Positions 42,990-52,757 of a stretch of 64,000 nucleotides of DNA are shown here, piece by piece. The position numbers were made by a program, and so were the translations under genes. Position 1 is the first letter of the stretch. Each line of letters opens with the position of its first letter. A model generated the notes under the pieces. That model was not told the origin of the DNA. It worked only from the letters and a program-made list of their open reading frames with translations, and ran no database searches. The stretch comes from CAYGLF01 sp964350945 (GTDB lineage Bacteria > Chlamydiota > Chlamydiia > Chlamydiales > JAAZZY01): NCBI GenBank assembly GCA_964350945.1, contig CAYGLF010000001.1:124001-188000 (forward strand). Direction: 5' to 3'.

Positions 42990-44156
42990 TTAATTAGTTT
43001 CAAGTAGCTGTAGCTGCGGTGAAAAATGATTTTTCTCTAGCATCACAATCAAAGTAAATCCCACTAACAGCGCCATCAAGGCTAATCCTGTTTGGTAGGA
43101 AGTTATAGAAGGAATAACAGGACTGATTCGCTGTAGTGCTAGGCGATAGCCGCCTCTATAGGGGTAGAGATTGTAAGCAGTTTCCCAGAAAGGCCAAAGA
43201 CTTGCTAAAGAGCCCAGCATAAAACCACCCATTAACGAAAGTGTAGCTAGAAAATAGGTTTGGTAAATATAGGTTAAAAAACGTGAAAGCAAACCCACTC
43301 CCAGTAATATGCCAATGCCAACACTTACTAAAATCCAAAATGAAGGATTGATCCATGAACCATGAAGAGCTCCTGCTGTCCATGTAGAAATCGCTTCGAT
43401 AATTGGCTCATAGAGCCCCATAATTTGCATCACTTGATTCCCGGAGATTCCCGGTAAGATCATCGCACTAATAGAAAGGGCGCCACAAGCAATCAGCTGG
43501 ATATGCGCCCATGAATTCTGATCATTTTCTATACAACTCTCAACTTGTAAAGGTCGGTTAAACTGATGACTAAAGACCCAGGTGTCTGCATCGAGATGCT
43601 GATCTTGGTAAAGCGCTTGTAAATGAGACCATTGAATCGCCTTAAGACGTTTTTGACCCGGTTCATAGTTTGCTGATTGTTCTAGTATAGAAGCTGGGAC
43701 TTCCATTTTTAAGGGAACATCGTAGGTGGGTTCTTTAGAAACCCCATGACTGAAATAACTCATGGCAAGTGCCACTAAGCAGCCAAAAACAAGACACAAA
43801 ATTCTAGGTACATTCCATGAAGTGATCTTTCTAAAGCAAAAGTAGAAGGACCCTATCACAAGTCCCATAAAAAGCGCCCGCAAAAGACACGAGGATAAAC
43901 TTTGATTCAGTAAATAAAAAATTGCATGAGATCCAAGCGTGATGCTCGACAAAATTCCAAGAGTAATCGCAGATAGCACAAACCAAGCAACCTTATTAGG
44001 GGCCTTTATAGCAGCAAAGTTTAATGTCTTTAAGCTTTTTAGTAATGTGGGGTGAATACCTGTAATAAATGCAACGGTTCCACCTGAAACCCCGGGGATC
44101 AAATCCGCAATCCCCATCACTATTCCTTGAACATACAACGCAAGCCAGCGTCTCAC
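42990..44156 (-). CDS. DUF368 (PopT-type) polyprenyl-phosphate transporter
   Basis: The 388-residue protein has about eight to ten membrane helices and the DUF368 signature IVMGIADLIPGVSGGTVAFI near its start, with a second copy-like segment MILPGISGNQVMQIMGLYEPI. DUF368 proteins have been shown to recycle undecaprenyl phosphate across the membrane for cell-wall synthesis. The frame is open to 44243, but the GTG at 44156 is preferred: it overlaps the rodZ stop as GTGA and has TAGGAG eight bases upstream. A hydrophilic insert of about 60 residues in the middle is unusual. Confidence 0.85.
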   Translation of the reverse strand: MRRWLALYVQGIVMGIADLIPGVSGGTVAFITGIHPTLLKSLKTLNFAAIKAPNKVAWFVLSAITLGILSSITLGSHAIFYLLNQSLSSCLLRALFMGLVIGSFYFCFRKITSWNVPRILCLVFGCLVALAMSYFSHGVSKEPTYDVPLKMEVPASILEQSANYEPGQKRLKAIQWSHLQALYQDQHLDADTWVFSHQFNRPLQVESCIENDQNSWAHIQLIACGALSISAMILPGISGNQVMQIMGLYEPIIEAISTWTAGALHGSWINPSFWILVSVGIGILLGVGLLSRFLTYIYQTYFLATLSLMGGFMLGSLASLWPFWETAYNLYPYRGGYRLALQRISPVIPSITSYQTGLALMALLVGFTLIVMLEKNHFSPQLQLLETN

Positions 44157-44560
44157 GAAAAGACTCCTAGGTAACGGGCAAATAACCATGCTGAAACAAT
44201 GACAGCACCTCCGACAACCACCCACAAGGCATTTGGAAACCATTTCATTCCTTGTCCAGGAGTCGAGCGCACTTCAAGTGTACCCAGTCCATAAGCAAAA
44301 TCATGTTTCATTCCTTCTTTAAGAGCCGGCATCTGTTCTTTCAAGATTCGATTGCCATCGAGTCCTAAAAACTGAGCATACTGCTTGATAAACCCTTGGG
44401 CATAGACAGTCGATATAATACTAAAGATATCACCCTCTTCGATCGCTTTTAGGTATACCATACGAATGGAAGTAGCTGTTTCTATTTCTTTTAAAGAGAT
44501 ATTACACTCCGTTCTTCTCTCTTTGAACATCGTTCCAATTTTGTGGAGTATTTCTTGCAT
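44153..44560 (-). CDS. rodZ: RodZ-like HTH and membrane protein, short form
   Basis: RodZ links MreB to the membrane cell-wall machinery. The 135-residue product has the N-terminal helix-turn-helix of the family (FKERRTECNISLKEIETATS, then YLKAIEEGDI and YAQGFIKQYAQFLGLD) and one membrane helix near the C-terminus (ALWVVVGGAVIVSAWLFARY). The periplasmic domain of typical RodZ is absent, as in Chlamydia RodZ. It lies beside rnhC (divergent), as in Chlamydia, and is coupled to the DUF368 gene by a GTGA overlap. Confidence 0.88.
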   Translation of the reverse strand: MQEILHKIGTMFKERRTECNISLKEIETATSIRMVYLKAIEEGDIFSIISTVYAQGFIKQYAQFLGLDGNRILKEQMPALKEGMKHDFAYGLGTLEVRSTPGQGMKWFPNALWVVVGGAVIVSAWLFARYLGVFS

Positions 44561-44651
44561 ATGAGCCTCTAGTAGTCAACAATTAATTAATGCATATTTA
44601 ATAGGCGTTTTGATAAAATTACTTTTTTCCTATTCAAACATGCAGTGTACT

Positions 44652-45569
44652 ATGTCAAAAAATGAAAACAAAGCAAAAAGTTCATGTTTTGTTGTTAAGA
44701 TCGATTTATCTCTATCCGATAAGCTACAAACAGATCTAACTGATCAGGGTTTTCAATTCTCAAAACCTCCCTACACCATTTTTAGTGCACAAAAAAAAGG
44801 GGTCTCGGTCTCTTTGTATGAATCGGGAAAATTAACCGTGCAAGGGAAAGAAATGGGTGATTTTATTGAAATGTATTTAGAGCCTGAAATTATAAAGTCC
44901 TTCACCTACAGCTACCCCGAGGAATATGTTGATAAAAACCCCCACATGGGGTCAGATGAAGCAGGGAAAGGCGACTTTTTTGGTGCCTTGTGCATCGCTG
45001 CTGTTTATGCCGATGGTCCAGGCATCATCGAGTTGGTTAAAATGGGCGTTAAAGACACCAAAGTCCTTAGCGATAAAAAAACCTTAGATATGGCAAAAAA
45101 AATACGCGAGAATTTCGCTCACCATATTATAAAAGTTGGTCCTGTAAAGTACAATGAACTATATGCAAAGTTTAACAATCTCAATACTTTATTAGCTTGG
45201 GCTCATTCAGCAACCTTAGAAAATCTGGGGCAAAAAACGGGCTGTGAGCAGGCAATTGTGGATCAATTTGCATCGCAAGCATTTATTACCCCCATTATTA
45301 TGCGTAAAAACAAGGGGCTTAATTTAATACTCAAAACACATGCTGAAGCAGACCCTGTAGTCGCTGCGGCGGCAATCTTGGCAAGAGCTGCGTTTTTAAA
45401 CAATCTCAAAGATTTAGGTGAAGAGCTGGGGATTGTACTTCCTAAAGGGGCATCCCAACTAACTAAGAAAATTGCCTCACAAATTGTAAAGCAGCATGGG
45501 GCTGAAACTTTAGATAGACTCTGTAAAAAACATTTCCAAACCTACAAACAAGTCCTAGAAGCATGTTAA
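44652..45569 (+). CDS. rnhC: ribonuclease HIII
   Basis: RNase HIII hydrolyses RNA in RNA:DNA hybrids. The 305-residue product has the N-terminal TBP-like domain (SVSLYESGKLTVQGKEM) and the catalytic motif GSDEAGKGDFFGALCIAA near residues 98-115, followed by GVKDTKVLSDKKTLDMAK and ADPVVAAAAILARAAFL. The ATG at 44652 (MSKNENK) is preferred; an ATG at 44640 and a TTG at 44610 are also in frame. Its stop overlaps the recN start by seven bases. It is divergent from rodZ. Confidence 0.95.
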   Translation: MSKNENKAKSSCFVVKIDLSLSDKLQTDLTDQGFQFSKPPYTIFSAQKKGVSVSLYESGKLTVQGKEMGDFIEMYLEPEIIKSFTYSYPEEYVDKNPHMGSDEAGKGDFFGALCIAAVYADGPGIIELVKMGVKDTKVLSDKKTLDMAKKIRENFAHHIIKVGPVKYNELYAKFNNLNTLLAWAHSATLENLGQKTGCEQAIVDQFASQAFITPIIMRKNKGLNLILKTHAEADPVVAAAAILARAAFLNNLKDLGEELGIVLPKGASQLTKKIASQIVKQHGAETLDRLCKKHFQTYKQVLEAC

Positions 45570-47233
45570 GAGAACTGAGAATTAACAACATTATCCTCAT
45601 CGAAAAAGCTGAGTTAAAGCTTCAAAATGGGTTGGCCGCTTTCTCAGGAGAAACGGGCGCAGGGAAAACTGCTCTTTTACAAGCCATGCGACTTCTACTA
45701 GGCTCTAAAACTGACCCTAGCCTGATTCGTAACTTAGCAGATAAGGGAAGTGTCAATGCTCTTTTTGAAGTAGAAAACAGTTCGCCAGTTCTTTCTATCC
45801 TTGCCGACTCTGGCATTGAAGTCACCGCCGGAGATGACCTGATTATTCACCGTGAAATAAACCTAAACTCTAAAAACCGCATCTACATCAACAATCAACC
45901 TGCACAGCTAAACCTTTTAAAAAAACTAGCCCCTCATTTAATCGATGTGGTAGAGCAACATGCCTCACAAAAACTACTTGAACCACGTATTCACAAAGAA
46001 ATTTTAGATCACATTGGCAACCACACAAAGCTTGTTCAAGAGACAGCCCAAAGCTTTTTAGAAAAAATAAAGCTTGAAAAAGAGCTTCAAGAACTTCTCG
46101 AAAATCAACAAAAAAATGATCTTTTAAAGCTCAAATTAAATGCTGAGCTTGAAGAGATTGACAGTGCGGCGATTATCTCAGAAGATGAAGATGAAACCCT
46201 TTTCCAGGAATATGAGGTTCTCTCTAAAACCCACGAATTACAAGAAGCCCTCTCTCAGGCCTACTATCTTATACAAGAGCAAGAACCCTCTATCCTATCT
46301 GGTATCAACTCTCAAGCCAATGCCCTCAATCGATTAGATGTCTCATCTCCCGATTTCAAAACCATTGTAGAAGGACTTTTTAATATCTCTGAACAGCTCA
46401 CTGAGACTTCTTTTAATATTTTAAATTTCAAAGAAAAACTTTGCGAAAACCCCGAACGCATTTTCCAGATCGAAGAGCGTTTGAAACTTCTTAAAACCCT
46501 TTCCCATAAATATGGACCCTCACTCAAAGACGTCTTGGAAAAACGCCAAGAACTTTTTACCCATCTAGAGGGTCTTTTGAATCACCAGAAAAGTCATGCT
46601 CAATTAGAGGAGGCTATTGCCAAGCAAGCTGAGCACTTTCAATCTTTGTGCTATTTGTTGAGTGAATCTAGAGTCAAGGCACAAAACCTTTTAGAGGAAA
46701 AAATCCAATCACTCCTCAATGACTTGAACTTGCCGCAAGCTAGGCTTTTTGTTCAATTTATACCCCAAACGCCTTGTGAGAGTGGTCAAGAACAAGTAGA
46801 ATTTTTCCTTCAGGCAAACCCAGGAGAAAAAGCGGCTTCATTAAAAAATCGAGCTAGCGGTGGAGAGCTTTCACGGGTGCTACTTGCTCTAAAAATTCTT
46901 TTAAGTGAACAAGACAAAACCCCCACCCTTTTCTTCGATGAAGTCGACGCCAATCTAGGTGGTGAGACAGCCCCAAAGGTAGGGCAACTGCTAAAAAGAT
47001 TAAGTCGGCAAAAACAAATTTTAATGATCACTCACCTTCCACAGGTTGCGGCTTTCGCAGATCACCACTACCAAATCTACAAACAAGAGAAGAATGAACG
47101 CACCTTTTCTTTGATAGAGAAGCTCAATCAAAAGCAACAACAAGTAGAAATTGAAAGGATGCTGGGGGGTAAAAAAATGAGTTCTAAAGCTACTATACTA
47201 GCCCAAGATCTTCTTGACAAATCAAAGGCATAA
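45563..47233 (+). CDS. recN: DNA repair protein RecN
   Basis: RecN is an SMC-like ATPase acting in double-strand-break repair. The 556-residue product has Walker A GETGAGKTALLQAMRLLLG, a central coiled coil (about residues 165-380), the ABC signature ASGGELSRVLLAL, and Walker B TLFFDEVDANLGGETA. It begins within the end of rnhC (seven-base overlap), so the two are cotranscribed and coupled. Confidence 0.96.
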   Translation: MLRELRINNIILIEKAELKLQNGLAAFSGETGAGKTALLQAMRLLLGSKTDPSLIRNLADKGSVNALFEVENSSPVLSILADSGIEVTAGDDLIIHREINLNSKNRIYINNQPAQLNLLKKLAPHLIDVVEQHASQKLLEPRIHKEILDHIGNHTKLVQETAQSFLEKIKLEKELQELLENQQKNDLLKLKLNAELEEIDSAAIISEDEDETLFQEYEVLSKTHELQEALSQAYYLIQEQEPSILSGINSQANALNRLDVSSPDFKTIVEGLFNISEQLTETSFNILNFKEKLCENPERIFQIEERLKLLKTLSHKYGPSLKDVLEKRQELFTHLEGLLNHQKSHAQLEEAIAKQAEHFQSLCYLLSESRVKAQNLLEEKIQSLLNDLNLPQARLFVQFIPQTPCESGQEQVEFFLQANPGEKAASLKNRASGGELSRVLLALKILLSEQDKTPTLFFDEVDANLGGETAPKVGQLLKRLSRQKQILMITHLPQVAAFADHHYQIYKQEKNERTFSLIEKLNQKQQQVEIERMLGGKKMSSKATILAQDLLDKSKA

Positions 47234-47263
47234 AACACGCATTTTCGATTCAAGGTTAACAAC

Positions 47264-47291
47264 TTGTTTTTTATCTTATAAACCCTATAAT
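47264..47291 (+). promoter_or_regulatory. promoter of the gatCAB operon
   Basis: TTGTTT at 47264-47269 and a consensus TATAAT at 47286-47291 are separated by 16 bases. Transcription would start near 47298, about 28 bases before the gatC ATG. Confidence 0.6.
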
Positions 47292-47325
47292 ATTCTTAAT
47301 TTTTCAAAAAGGGAGACCTGGCTAA

Positions 47326-47631
47326 ATGTCAGATATTACAGACGAAAGCATTGAACATCTAGCAAAGCTAAGTCGCATAGAATTAAATGCAGATGACCAC
47401 AAGGTACTCTATAAAGATTTAAGCCGTATTCTCGACTTCATTGACCAGCTAGAACAAGTGGACACCGAAGGAGTGGCAACTTGTGATTCTGTCCTTAAAC
47501 GCCACAGTCTGCTTCTTCGTGAAGATGTGGTTCATGAAATCCTACCTCGAGATCAGTTTCTCAAAAATGCCCCCGACCATATGGGCGGAATGATAAAAGT
47601 CCCTCCAATTATTAATAAAGAAACCCCATAA
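47326..47631 (+). CDS. gatC: Asp/Glu-tRNA amidotransferase subunit C
   Basis: GatC stabilises the GatCAB complex. The 101-residue product has ESIEHLAKLSRIELN and RILDFIDQLEQVDTEGVA, the family core, and the R-x-D-V signature in LLREDVV. A GGGAG site precedes the ATG. gatA begins three bases after its stop. Confidence 0.95.
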   Translation: MSDITDESIEHLAKLSRIELNADDHKVLYKDLSRILDFIDQLEQVDTEGVATCDSVLKRHSLLLREDVVHEILPRDQFLKNAPDHMGGMIKVPPIINKETP

Positions 47632-47634
47632 AAT

Positions 47635-49098
47635 ATGTACCGAAAAACAGCACATCAATTGCACGAAGCTTTTGTTTTAGGTGAACTATCTGCAACAGAA
47701 ATTTGTGAATACTACTTAAAGCGCATTAAAAATATAGATCGCGAGGTAGGTGCATTTTTGCAGATACTGCCCGAGTATGCCCTCGAGCAAGCTCGTAAAC
47801 TTGATGAAAAACGCCAATTAGGAAAACCTCTTGGCCGACTCGCTGGTGTTCCTGTTGGCATCAAAGACAATATCCATATCAAAGGGATTAAAACAACCTG
47901 TGCGTCAAAAATGCTCGCCAACTATGAAGCTCTTTTTGATGCAACAGCCACGCGGCTACTTCGAGATGAAGACGCCATTTTTATTGGGAAAACAAATTTA
48001 GATGAATTTGCAATGGGAGGCTCTACAGAGCATTCTGCATTCTTAAGCACACGAAACCCCTGGAACCTCAAGTGTACTGCAGGGGGCTCTTCTGGAGGTT
48101 CTTCAGCCGCTGTAGCAGCGCGTCTCTGTCCGTTAGCCCTTGGATCTGATACGGGTGGATCTGTGAGGCAACCCGCAGCTTACTGCGGAATTTTGGGATA
48201 TAAACCCACCTACGGAAGAATTTCTCGTCATGGCCTAGTGGCTTTTGGTTCCTCGCTTGATCAGATTGGAACCTTTGCAACCAACACCCAAGATATGGCT
48301 TTAATTGCTGAGATATTAGGGGTTCACTGTAAGTATGACGCCAATTCAGCAGATCACCCCAAAGACAACTTTATCAAGCATCTTAAAGAGGACTTTAAAG
48401 GTCTTAAGGTAGGAGTTCCCTTTAACTTTTTAGACAACCTTTCAGAAGAGATGCGTCAATCTTTTGATAGTTCTGTTGAAAGAATGAAAGAGATGGGGGC
48501 TCAGATTGTAGACATCGACTTGTCGGTTCTTAAATATTCCATCCCCACCTACTATATTTTAGCAACTGCAGAGGCTTCGACGAACCTTGCTCGTTTTGAT
48601 GGTATCCGCTATGGAAAGCGAGATCCTCACGCAAAATCTTTAGATGAAGTGTATGATCTGTCAAGAGAGTTTGGATTTGGATTTGAAGTTAAGCGCCGTA
48701 TTATGCTTGGAACTTATGTTCTTTCTTCAGGACACAGCGTGTCCTATTATAAAAAAGCTCAAAAAGTGCGCACCAAAATCATCAACAGCTTTGAATCTGC
48801 TTTTGAGCAGTGCGATATCATTTCTTTCCCAACGACCCCCACTCCTACTTTTGAGTTAGGATCTCTGCAAGACCCTGTTTCGATGTACCTTATGGATCTA
48901 TATACTACTAACGCCAACCTTGCGGGTTTACCTGCCATTAGTGTTCCTGCCGATTTTAGCAAAGACAATAAGCCCGTTGGAATACAGTTTATTGCTCCAC
49001 AGATGCAAGATGCATTTTTGATTGGATGTGCACATGCCTATGAAAAGGCCAACCCACAAAATCTAAAAATTCCAGCGCTTGCAAAGGAGGAAGTATGA
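47635..49098 (+). CDS. gatA: Asp/Glu-tRNA amidotransferase subunit A
   Basis: GatA is the glutaminase that supplies ammonia for amidating misacylated tRNAs. The 487-residue product carries the amidase signature: catalytic Lys in VPVGIKDNIHIKG near residue 79 and the Ser-Ser pair in AGGSSGGSSAAVAARL with SDTGGSVRQPAAYCG (residues 148-186). It is second in gatCAB and overlaps gatB by ATGA. Confidence 0.97.
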   Translation: MYRKTAHQLHEAFVLGELSATEICEYYLKRIKNIDREVGAFLQILPEYALEQARKLDEKRQLGKPLGRLAGVPVGIKDNIHIKGIKTTCASKMLANYEALFDATATRLLRDEDAIFIGKTNLDEFAMGGSTEHSAFLSTRNPWNLKCTAGGSSGGSSAAVAARLCPLALGSDTGGSVRQPAAYCGILGYKPTYGRISRHGLVAFGSSLDQIGTFATNTQDMALIAEILGVHCKYDANSADHPKDNFIKHLKEDFKGLKVGVPFNFLDNLSEEMRQSFDSSVERMKEMGAQIVDIDLSVLKYSIPTYYILATAEASTNLARFDGIRYGKRDPHAKSLDEVYDLSREFGFGFEVKRRIMLGTYVLSSGHSVSYYKKAQKVRTKIINSFESAFEQCDIISFPTTPTPTFELGSLQDPVSMYLMDLYTTNANLAGLPAISVPADFSKDNKPVGIQFIAPQMQDAFLIGCAHAYEKANPQNLKIPALAKEEV

Positions 49099-50549
49099 GT
49101 TACGGAGAATGGGAAGCGGTTGTTGGAATTGAAATTCATGCCCAGCTAAACACAGCTTCTAAACTCTTTAGTTCGGCACCCAACAGCTTCGGGGAAGAAC
49201 CAAACACCAATATCTCTGTAGTCTGTACAGGTCATCCAGGGACGCTCCCGATTTTGAACAAAGAAGCTGTAAAAAAAGCGGTCTTATTTGGATGTGCGGT
49301 CAATTCTGAGATATTGCTATATAGCAAGTTCGATAGAAAGTCGTACTTTTATCCCGATTGCCCTCGAAATTTTCAGATTACCCAGTTTGAAAAACCAATC
49401 CTTAAAGGGGGGTCTATTACCTGTGAAATAGATGGTGTGGAAAAAACGATGCAACTCGACCGCACACATATTGAAGATGATGCAGGAACGTGCCGACACT
49501 TTAGCGACTTTGGCGGCGTCGACTTTAATCGCGCTGGAGTTGGCTTGATTGAAATTGTCTCTACCCCTTGTATTGGAACTACTCCCCATGAAATGGCTTC
49601 CTTTGCAAGCCATATACGAGCCATTTTACAGTATACTGATATCTGTAACTGTAATATGGAAGAGGGGTCTCTTCGTATTGACTGTAATGTTTCTGTAAAG
49701 AAAAAAGACGAAGATGAGCTTCGCACCAAAGTTGAAATTAAAAATATGAACTCTTTTTCCAATATGGAACTTGCTCTAGAACAAGAGATCCGTCGACAGA
49801 TTAAACTCTATGCAGCAAGCCCCCATAAAGACCCTAAAGAAGTCGTATCTCAAGTAACCCTTCGATGGGATCCAACAGTTAAACGCTCACGGATGATGCG
49901 CAAAAAAGAAGGTGCTGAGGACTATCGCTATTTTCCAGAACCTGACTTACCTCCATTGGTGATTACCCAGGATTATGTTGATGAAATTCGCTCACAAATG
50001 CCCGAGTTGCCCCATCAAAGGCGTAAAAGGTATCTTGAAGACATTAAACTTGCTAAAGACTCTGTGGATGTCTTAGTCAACGACAAGGCTCTTTCTGATT
50101 ATTTTGAAAAAGCACTGGAAACCTGTCTCAACTCACGAGTCCTTGCCAACTGGATTATCGTTGAATTTTTGGGGAGATTTAAAGATTCGGGAGTGACTCT
50201 ACCCACCTCTGAAATCACTCCAGAAAATGTCGCAAAACTGGTCAATATGATTGAAAAAAAGGTAATTACCGGCAAAATTGCTAAAAAAGTTGCTGATGAC
50301 ATGATCTCTTCAAGTGGAAAAGATTGTGAGAAGATTGTCCAAGAAAATCCAGACTACCTTCCTGTGCATGACGAGAAAGAGATTGAAAAAATCGTCGATC
50401 AGATTTTAGCAGAAAATCAACAATCGGTTACTGACTATAGAAGTGGGAAACCGAAAGCTTTTGGTTTTTTAGTAGGTCAGGTGATGAAAGCCTCAAAGGG
50501 AAAAGCATCCCCTGGAGTCGTCAATGCTTTGTTAAAAAAGAAGCTATAG
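49095..50549 (+). CDS. gatB: Asp/Glu-tRNA amidotransferase subunit B
   Basis: GatB is the kinase and tRNA-binding subunit that activates the Asp or Glu side chain. The 484-residue product starts with WEAVVGIEIHAQLNTASKLF, contains KSYFYPDCPRNFQITQFEKP and RIDCNVSV, and ends with a YqeY-like domain (GFLVGQVMKASKGKASPGVV). It overlaps gatA by four bases and converges on xerD with a six-base overlap. Confidence 0.97.
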   Translation: MSYGEWEAVVGIEIHAQLNTASKLFSSAPNSFGEEPNTNISVVCTGHPGTLPILNKEAVKKAVLFGCAVNSEILLYSKFDRKSYFYPDCPRNFQITQFEKPILKGGSITCEIDGVEKTMQLDRTHIEDDAGTCRHFSDFGGVDFNRAGVGLIEIVSTPCIGTTPHEMASFASHIRAILQYTDICNCNMEEGSLRIDCNVSVKKKDEDELRTKVEIKNMNSFSNMELALEQEIRRQIKLYAASPHKDPKEVVSQVTLRWDPTVKRSRMMRKKEGAEDYRYFPEPDLPPLVITQDYVDEIRSQMPELPHQRRKRYLEDIKLAKDSVDVLVNDKALSDYFEKALETCLNSRVLANWIIVEFLGRFKDSGVTLPTSEITPENVAKLVNMIEKKVITGKIAKKVADDMISSSGKDCEKIVQENPDYLPVHDEKEIEKIVDQILAENQQSVTDYRSGKPKAFGFLVGQVMKASKGKASPGVVNALLKKKL

Positions 50550-51419
50550 TCTAGGGTGTGAGTTTTCAAACGCCTTTTGCAAGTGACTTTGACTCACCTG
50601 TGTATAACGATCGGTCGTAGCAACATTTGCATGCCCTAACATCTCCTGGATCACTCTTAGATCGGCTCCATTTTCTAGAAGGTGGGTTGCAAAAGAATGC
50701 CGCAGTGTATGAGGAGAAAAATTTTGGCAAATACCCGCTCTTTGTGCATAAATTTTCAACCGTTTCCACACTAAAACTCTATTGATTGGTTGTTTTTTGG
50801 GAGTGATAAATAAATAAGGACTCTTGTCATCTGTTCGGTGTACCGATAAGTACTGGTCAACCGCCTCAATTGCTTTACTTCCTACAGGGACTAGACGCTC
50901 TTTATTCCCCTTACCAACAACTCTCACAAACTGATCATCCAGGTCATTAATTTTTAGCTTACACACTTCACTGACCCTTAGACCACTACCATAGAGCATC
51001 TCTAAAACGGCTCTATCACGAGACTCTGTAGCAAGCTTCACATTCGGTTCATTAAGAAGTTTATCTACTTGAGAAATACTTAAAACAGTTGGCACCATCT
51101 GCCAGATCTTAGGGCTTGATAAATAGTGGGCCACATTCGATTCTATATGCCCCTCTCTTTTTAAAAAGGTAAAGAAGACCTTTAAGGTAATTAAAAGCCT
51201 TCCCATACTTGACGAGGCGTACCCTTTCTCCTGGCAGCTTCCTAAAAATGCAATGCAATGCTGCTGGGAAACTTGCTTCAAATCTCTTTGATCTTGACTC
51301 AGAAGATACTCGATAAAACGATCTAAATCATAGCGGTATGCGATCAGTGTATTTTGAGAAAGGCCTTTTTCTGAGGCAATATATAAATAAAAGTCGTCGA
51401 CTTCTGAGAGCATATTCAA
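50544..51419 (-). CDS. xerD: tyrosine recombinase XerD
   Basis: XerC/XerD recombinases resolve chromosome dimers at dif during division. The 291-residue product has the N-terminal SAM-like domain and the catalytic set: Arg in YGSGLRVSEVCKL, Lys in VGKGNKERLVPVG, HTLRHSFATHLLENGADLRV (His and Arg), LGHANVATT (His) and the tyrosine in DRYTQVSQ. XerD is chosen over XerC from the overall sequence; no second recombinase is in this window to compare. It converges with gatB. Confidence 0.9.
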   Translation of the reverse strand: MNMLSEVDDFYLYIASEKGLSQNTLIAYRYDLDRFIEYLLSQDQRDLKQVSQQHCIAFLGSCQEKGYASSSMGRLLITLKVFFTFLKREGHIESNVAHYLSSPKIWQMVPTVLSISQVDKLLNEPNVKLATESRDRAVLEMLYGSGLRVSEVCKLKINDLDDQFVRVVGKGNKERLVPVGSKAIEAVDQYLSVHRTDDKSPYLFITPKKQPINRVLVWKRLKIYAQRAGICQNFSPHTLRHSFATHLLENGADLRVIQEMLGHANVATTDRYTQVSQSHLQKAFENSHPRL

Positions 51420-51553
51420 TTTAGGTTTTTAAAAAAGCACCCTTGTAACAAAAAGAGTCTTTTTTAGCGATGATCTCTTTCTTTTATCCCCTTGATTTTT
51501 AATATAAATGAGATGATACAGACAACTTATTTTGAAAAAAAACGAAGCAACTG

Positions 51554-52711
51554 ATGGTCAAAAAAACAACTTTCTCAGTGGATGATTATACTATAGGTGG
51601 ACAAAGGGGCGCCTGTGTGCTTGCGGGGCCTTTGGAGACCTTTTTTGATCACAGTGTCCCTATTTGCTCTCTATTAGATATTCCCCTTATTACAAACGCC
51701 CCAATGCTTATTTTTAAGTTAAAGCGCTTCTACCCTCCTTTTGACTATAAACTGGTTCCCAACCTTTCTTTAGAAGAAATTATTCCCCACTATTCAAACA
51801 TCTTCTATGGATTTGGAACGATGCCCTACACATATAGAGAAATTCTAAATCAAAGGCTCCAAGACAAAGACTGTCCAGCTTCTTGGAAATGCCCCACTCA
51901 ATTTATCTATCATTTGCATGGGTGCTCAGATAAGCATTGGTTTAGCCCTCAAAGCCACTTAAGGGATGCTGATCATGTGCTCGTATACGGAAATAGGATG
52001 CTTGACATCTTTAAAAACTCAGGGTTTGATCTAGAAAAAAAATCTTTCCCATTAGTTGGCAATTACCGGTTAGCATATTACCAAAAAAATAAAGATTTCT
52101 TCGATGTCTCTGCTCAAAAAAACATCTTTTCAAAGTTTGAAAAAAAACAACCGACGCTTCTCTATGCTCCCACTTGGCATGACAAAAACAATTCCTCTTC
52201 TGTTTTAAAGGCCACCTCTAAACTCCTAGAAACCCTTCCAGCTCACCTCAACTTACTCATTAAGTTACACCCTCTTTTGAAAATGGATCTTCCAAATAAA
52301 GGTTCTTTCAATGAGCTTTATCAGCTACTGCTCCCCTACCTTGAAAAGCCCAACCTACAAGTTCATTCCCTCTTCCCCCATATGCACTCTCTTTTAAGCC
52401 ATGTGGATGGATACATCGGAGATTATTCATCAGTCGGCTATGACGCCTTAGCTTTTAATATCCCTCTATTTTTTATCAACCATAAGCAACGTGACCCTTT
52501 AAATGACCCGTCTGCCCTCCTCTTAAAATCAGGAGTCAATATTTCCTTAAAAGATCTTAATCGTCTCTACTCAATCGTTGAAAACCATCTCGATCAAGAA
52601 CCCTATGAATATGCAGCAATTAGACAGCAAATCTATCACTATGCTTTTGGAAAAGATCTTTCTTATAAAGAAGTGGCTCAGAACTTGAAAAAACTATGTC
52701 ATAAATATTAA
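51554..52711 (+). CDS. TagF/TagB-like (CDP-glycerol glycerophosphotransferase family) transferase, copy 1
   Basis: The 385-residue product has the C-terminal signatures of this GT-B-like family: LLYAPTWHD near residue 200, LIKLHPLLKMD near 238, and YIGDYSSVGYDALAFNIPLF near 291. The teichoic-acid enzymes transfer glycerol phosphate from CDP-glycerol; Chlamydiae have no wall teichoic acid, so acceptor and donor are unknown. The N-terminal half begins with RGACVLAGPLETFFDHSVPI, also in copy 2, which suggests a soluble enzyme. No membrane helix is visible. Copy 2 follows after 46 bases. Confidence 0.75.
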   Translation: MVKKTTFSVDDYTIGGQRGACVLAGPLETFFDHSVPICSLLDIPLITNAPMLIFKLKRFYPPFDYKLVPNLSLEEIIPHYSNIFYGFGTMPYTYREILNQRLQDKDCPASWKCPTQFIYHLHGCSDKHWFSPQSHLRDADHVLVYGNRMLDIFKNSGFDLEKKSFPLVGNYRLAYYQKNKDFFDVSAQKNIFSKFEKKQPTLLYAPTWHDKNNSSSVLKATSKLLETLPAHLNLLIKLHPLLKMDLPNKGSFNELYQLLLPYLEKPNLQVHSLFPHMHSLLSHVDGYIGDYSSVGYDALAFNIPLFFINHKQRDPLNDPSALLLKSGVNISLKDLNRLYSIVENHLDQEPYEYAAIRQQIYHYAFGKDLSYKEVAQNLKKLCHKY

Positions 52712-52757
52712 AAAAAGAATAAACAAAATCTTATTAGCTAACTCATCAAAGGCTCCC

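Noticed and set aside
50544..51419. Tyrosine recombinase as a marker of an integrative element
   Set aside because: Length and motifs fit the housekeeping XerD; no attachment-site repeats, tRNA target or cargo genes are visible around it.
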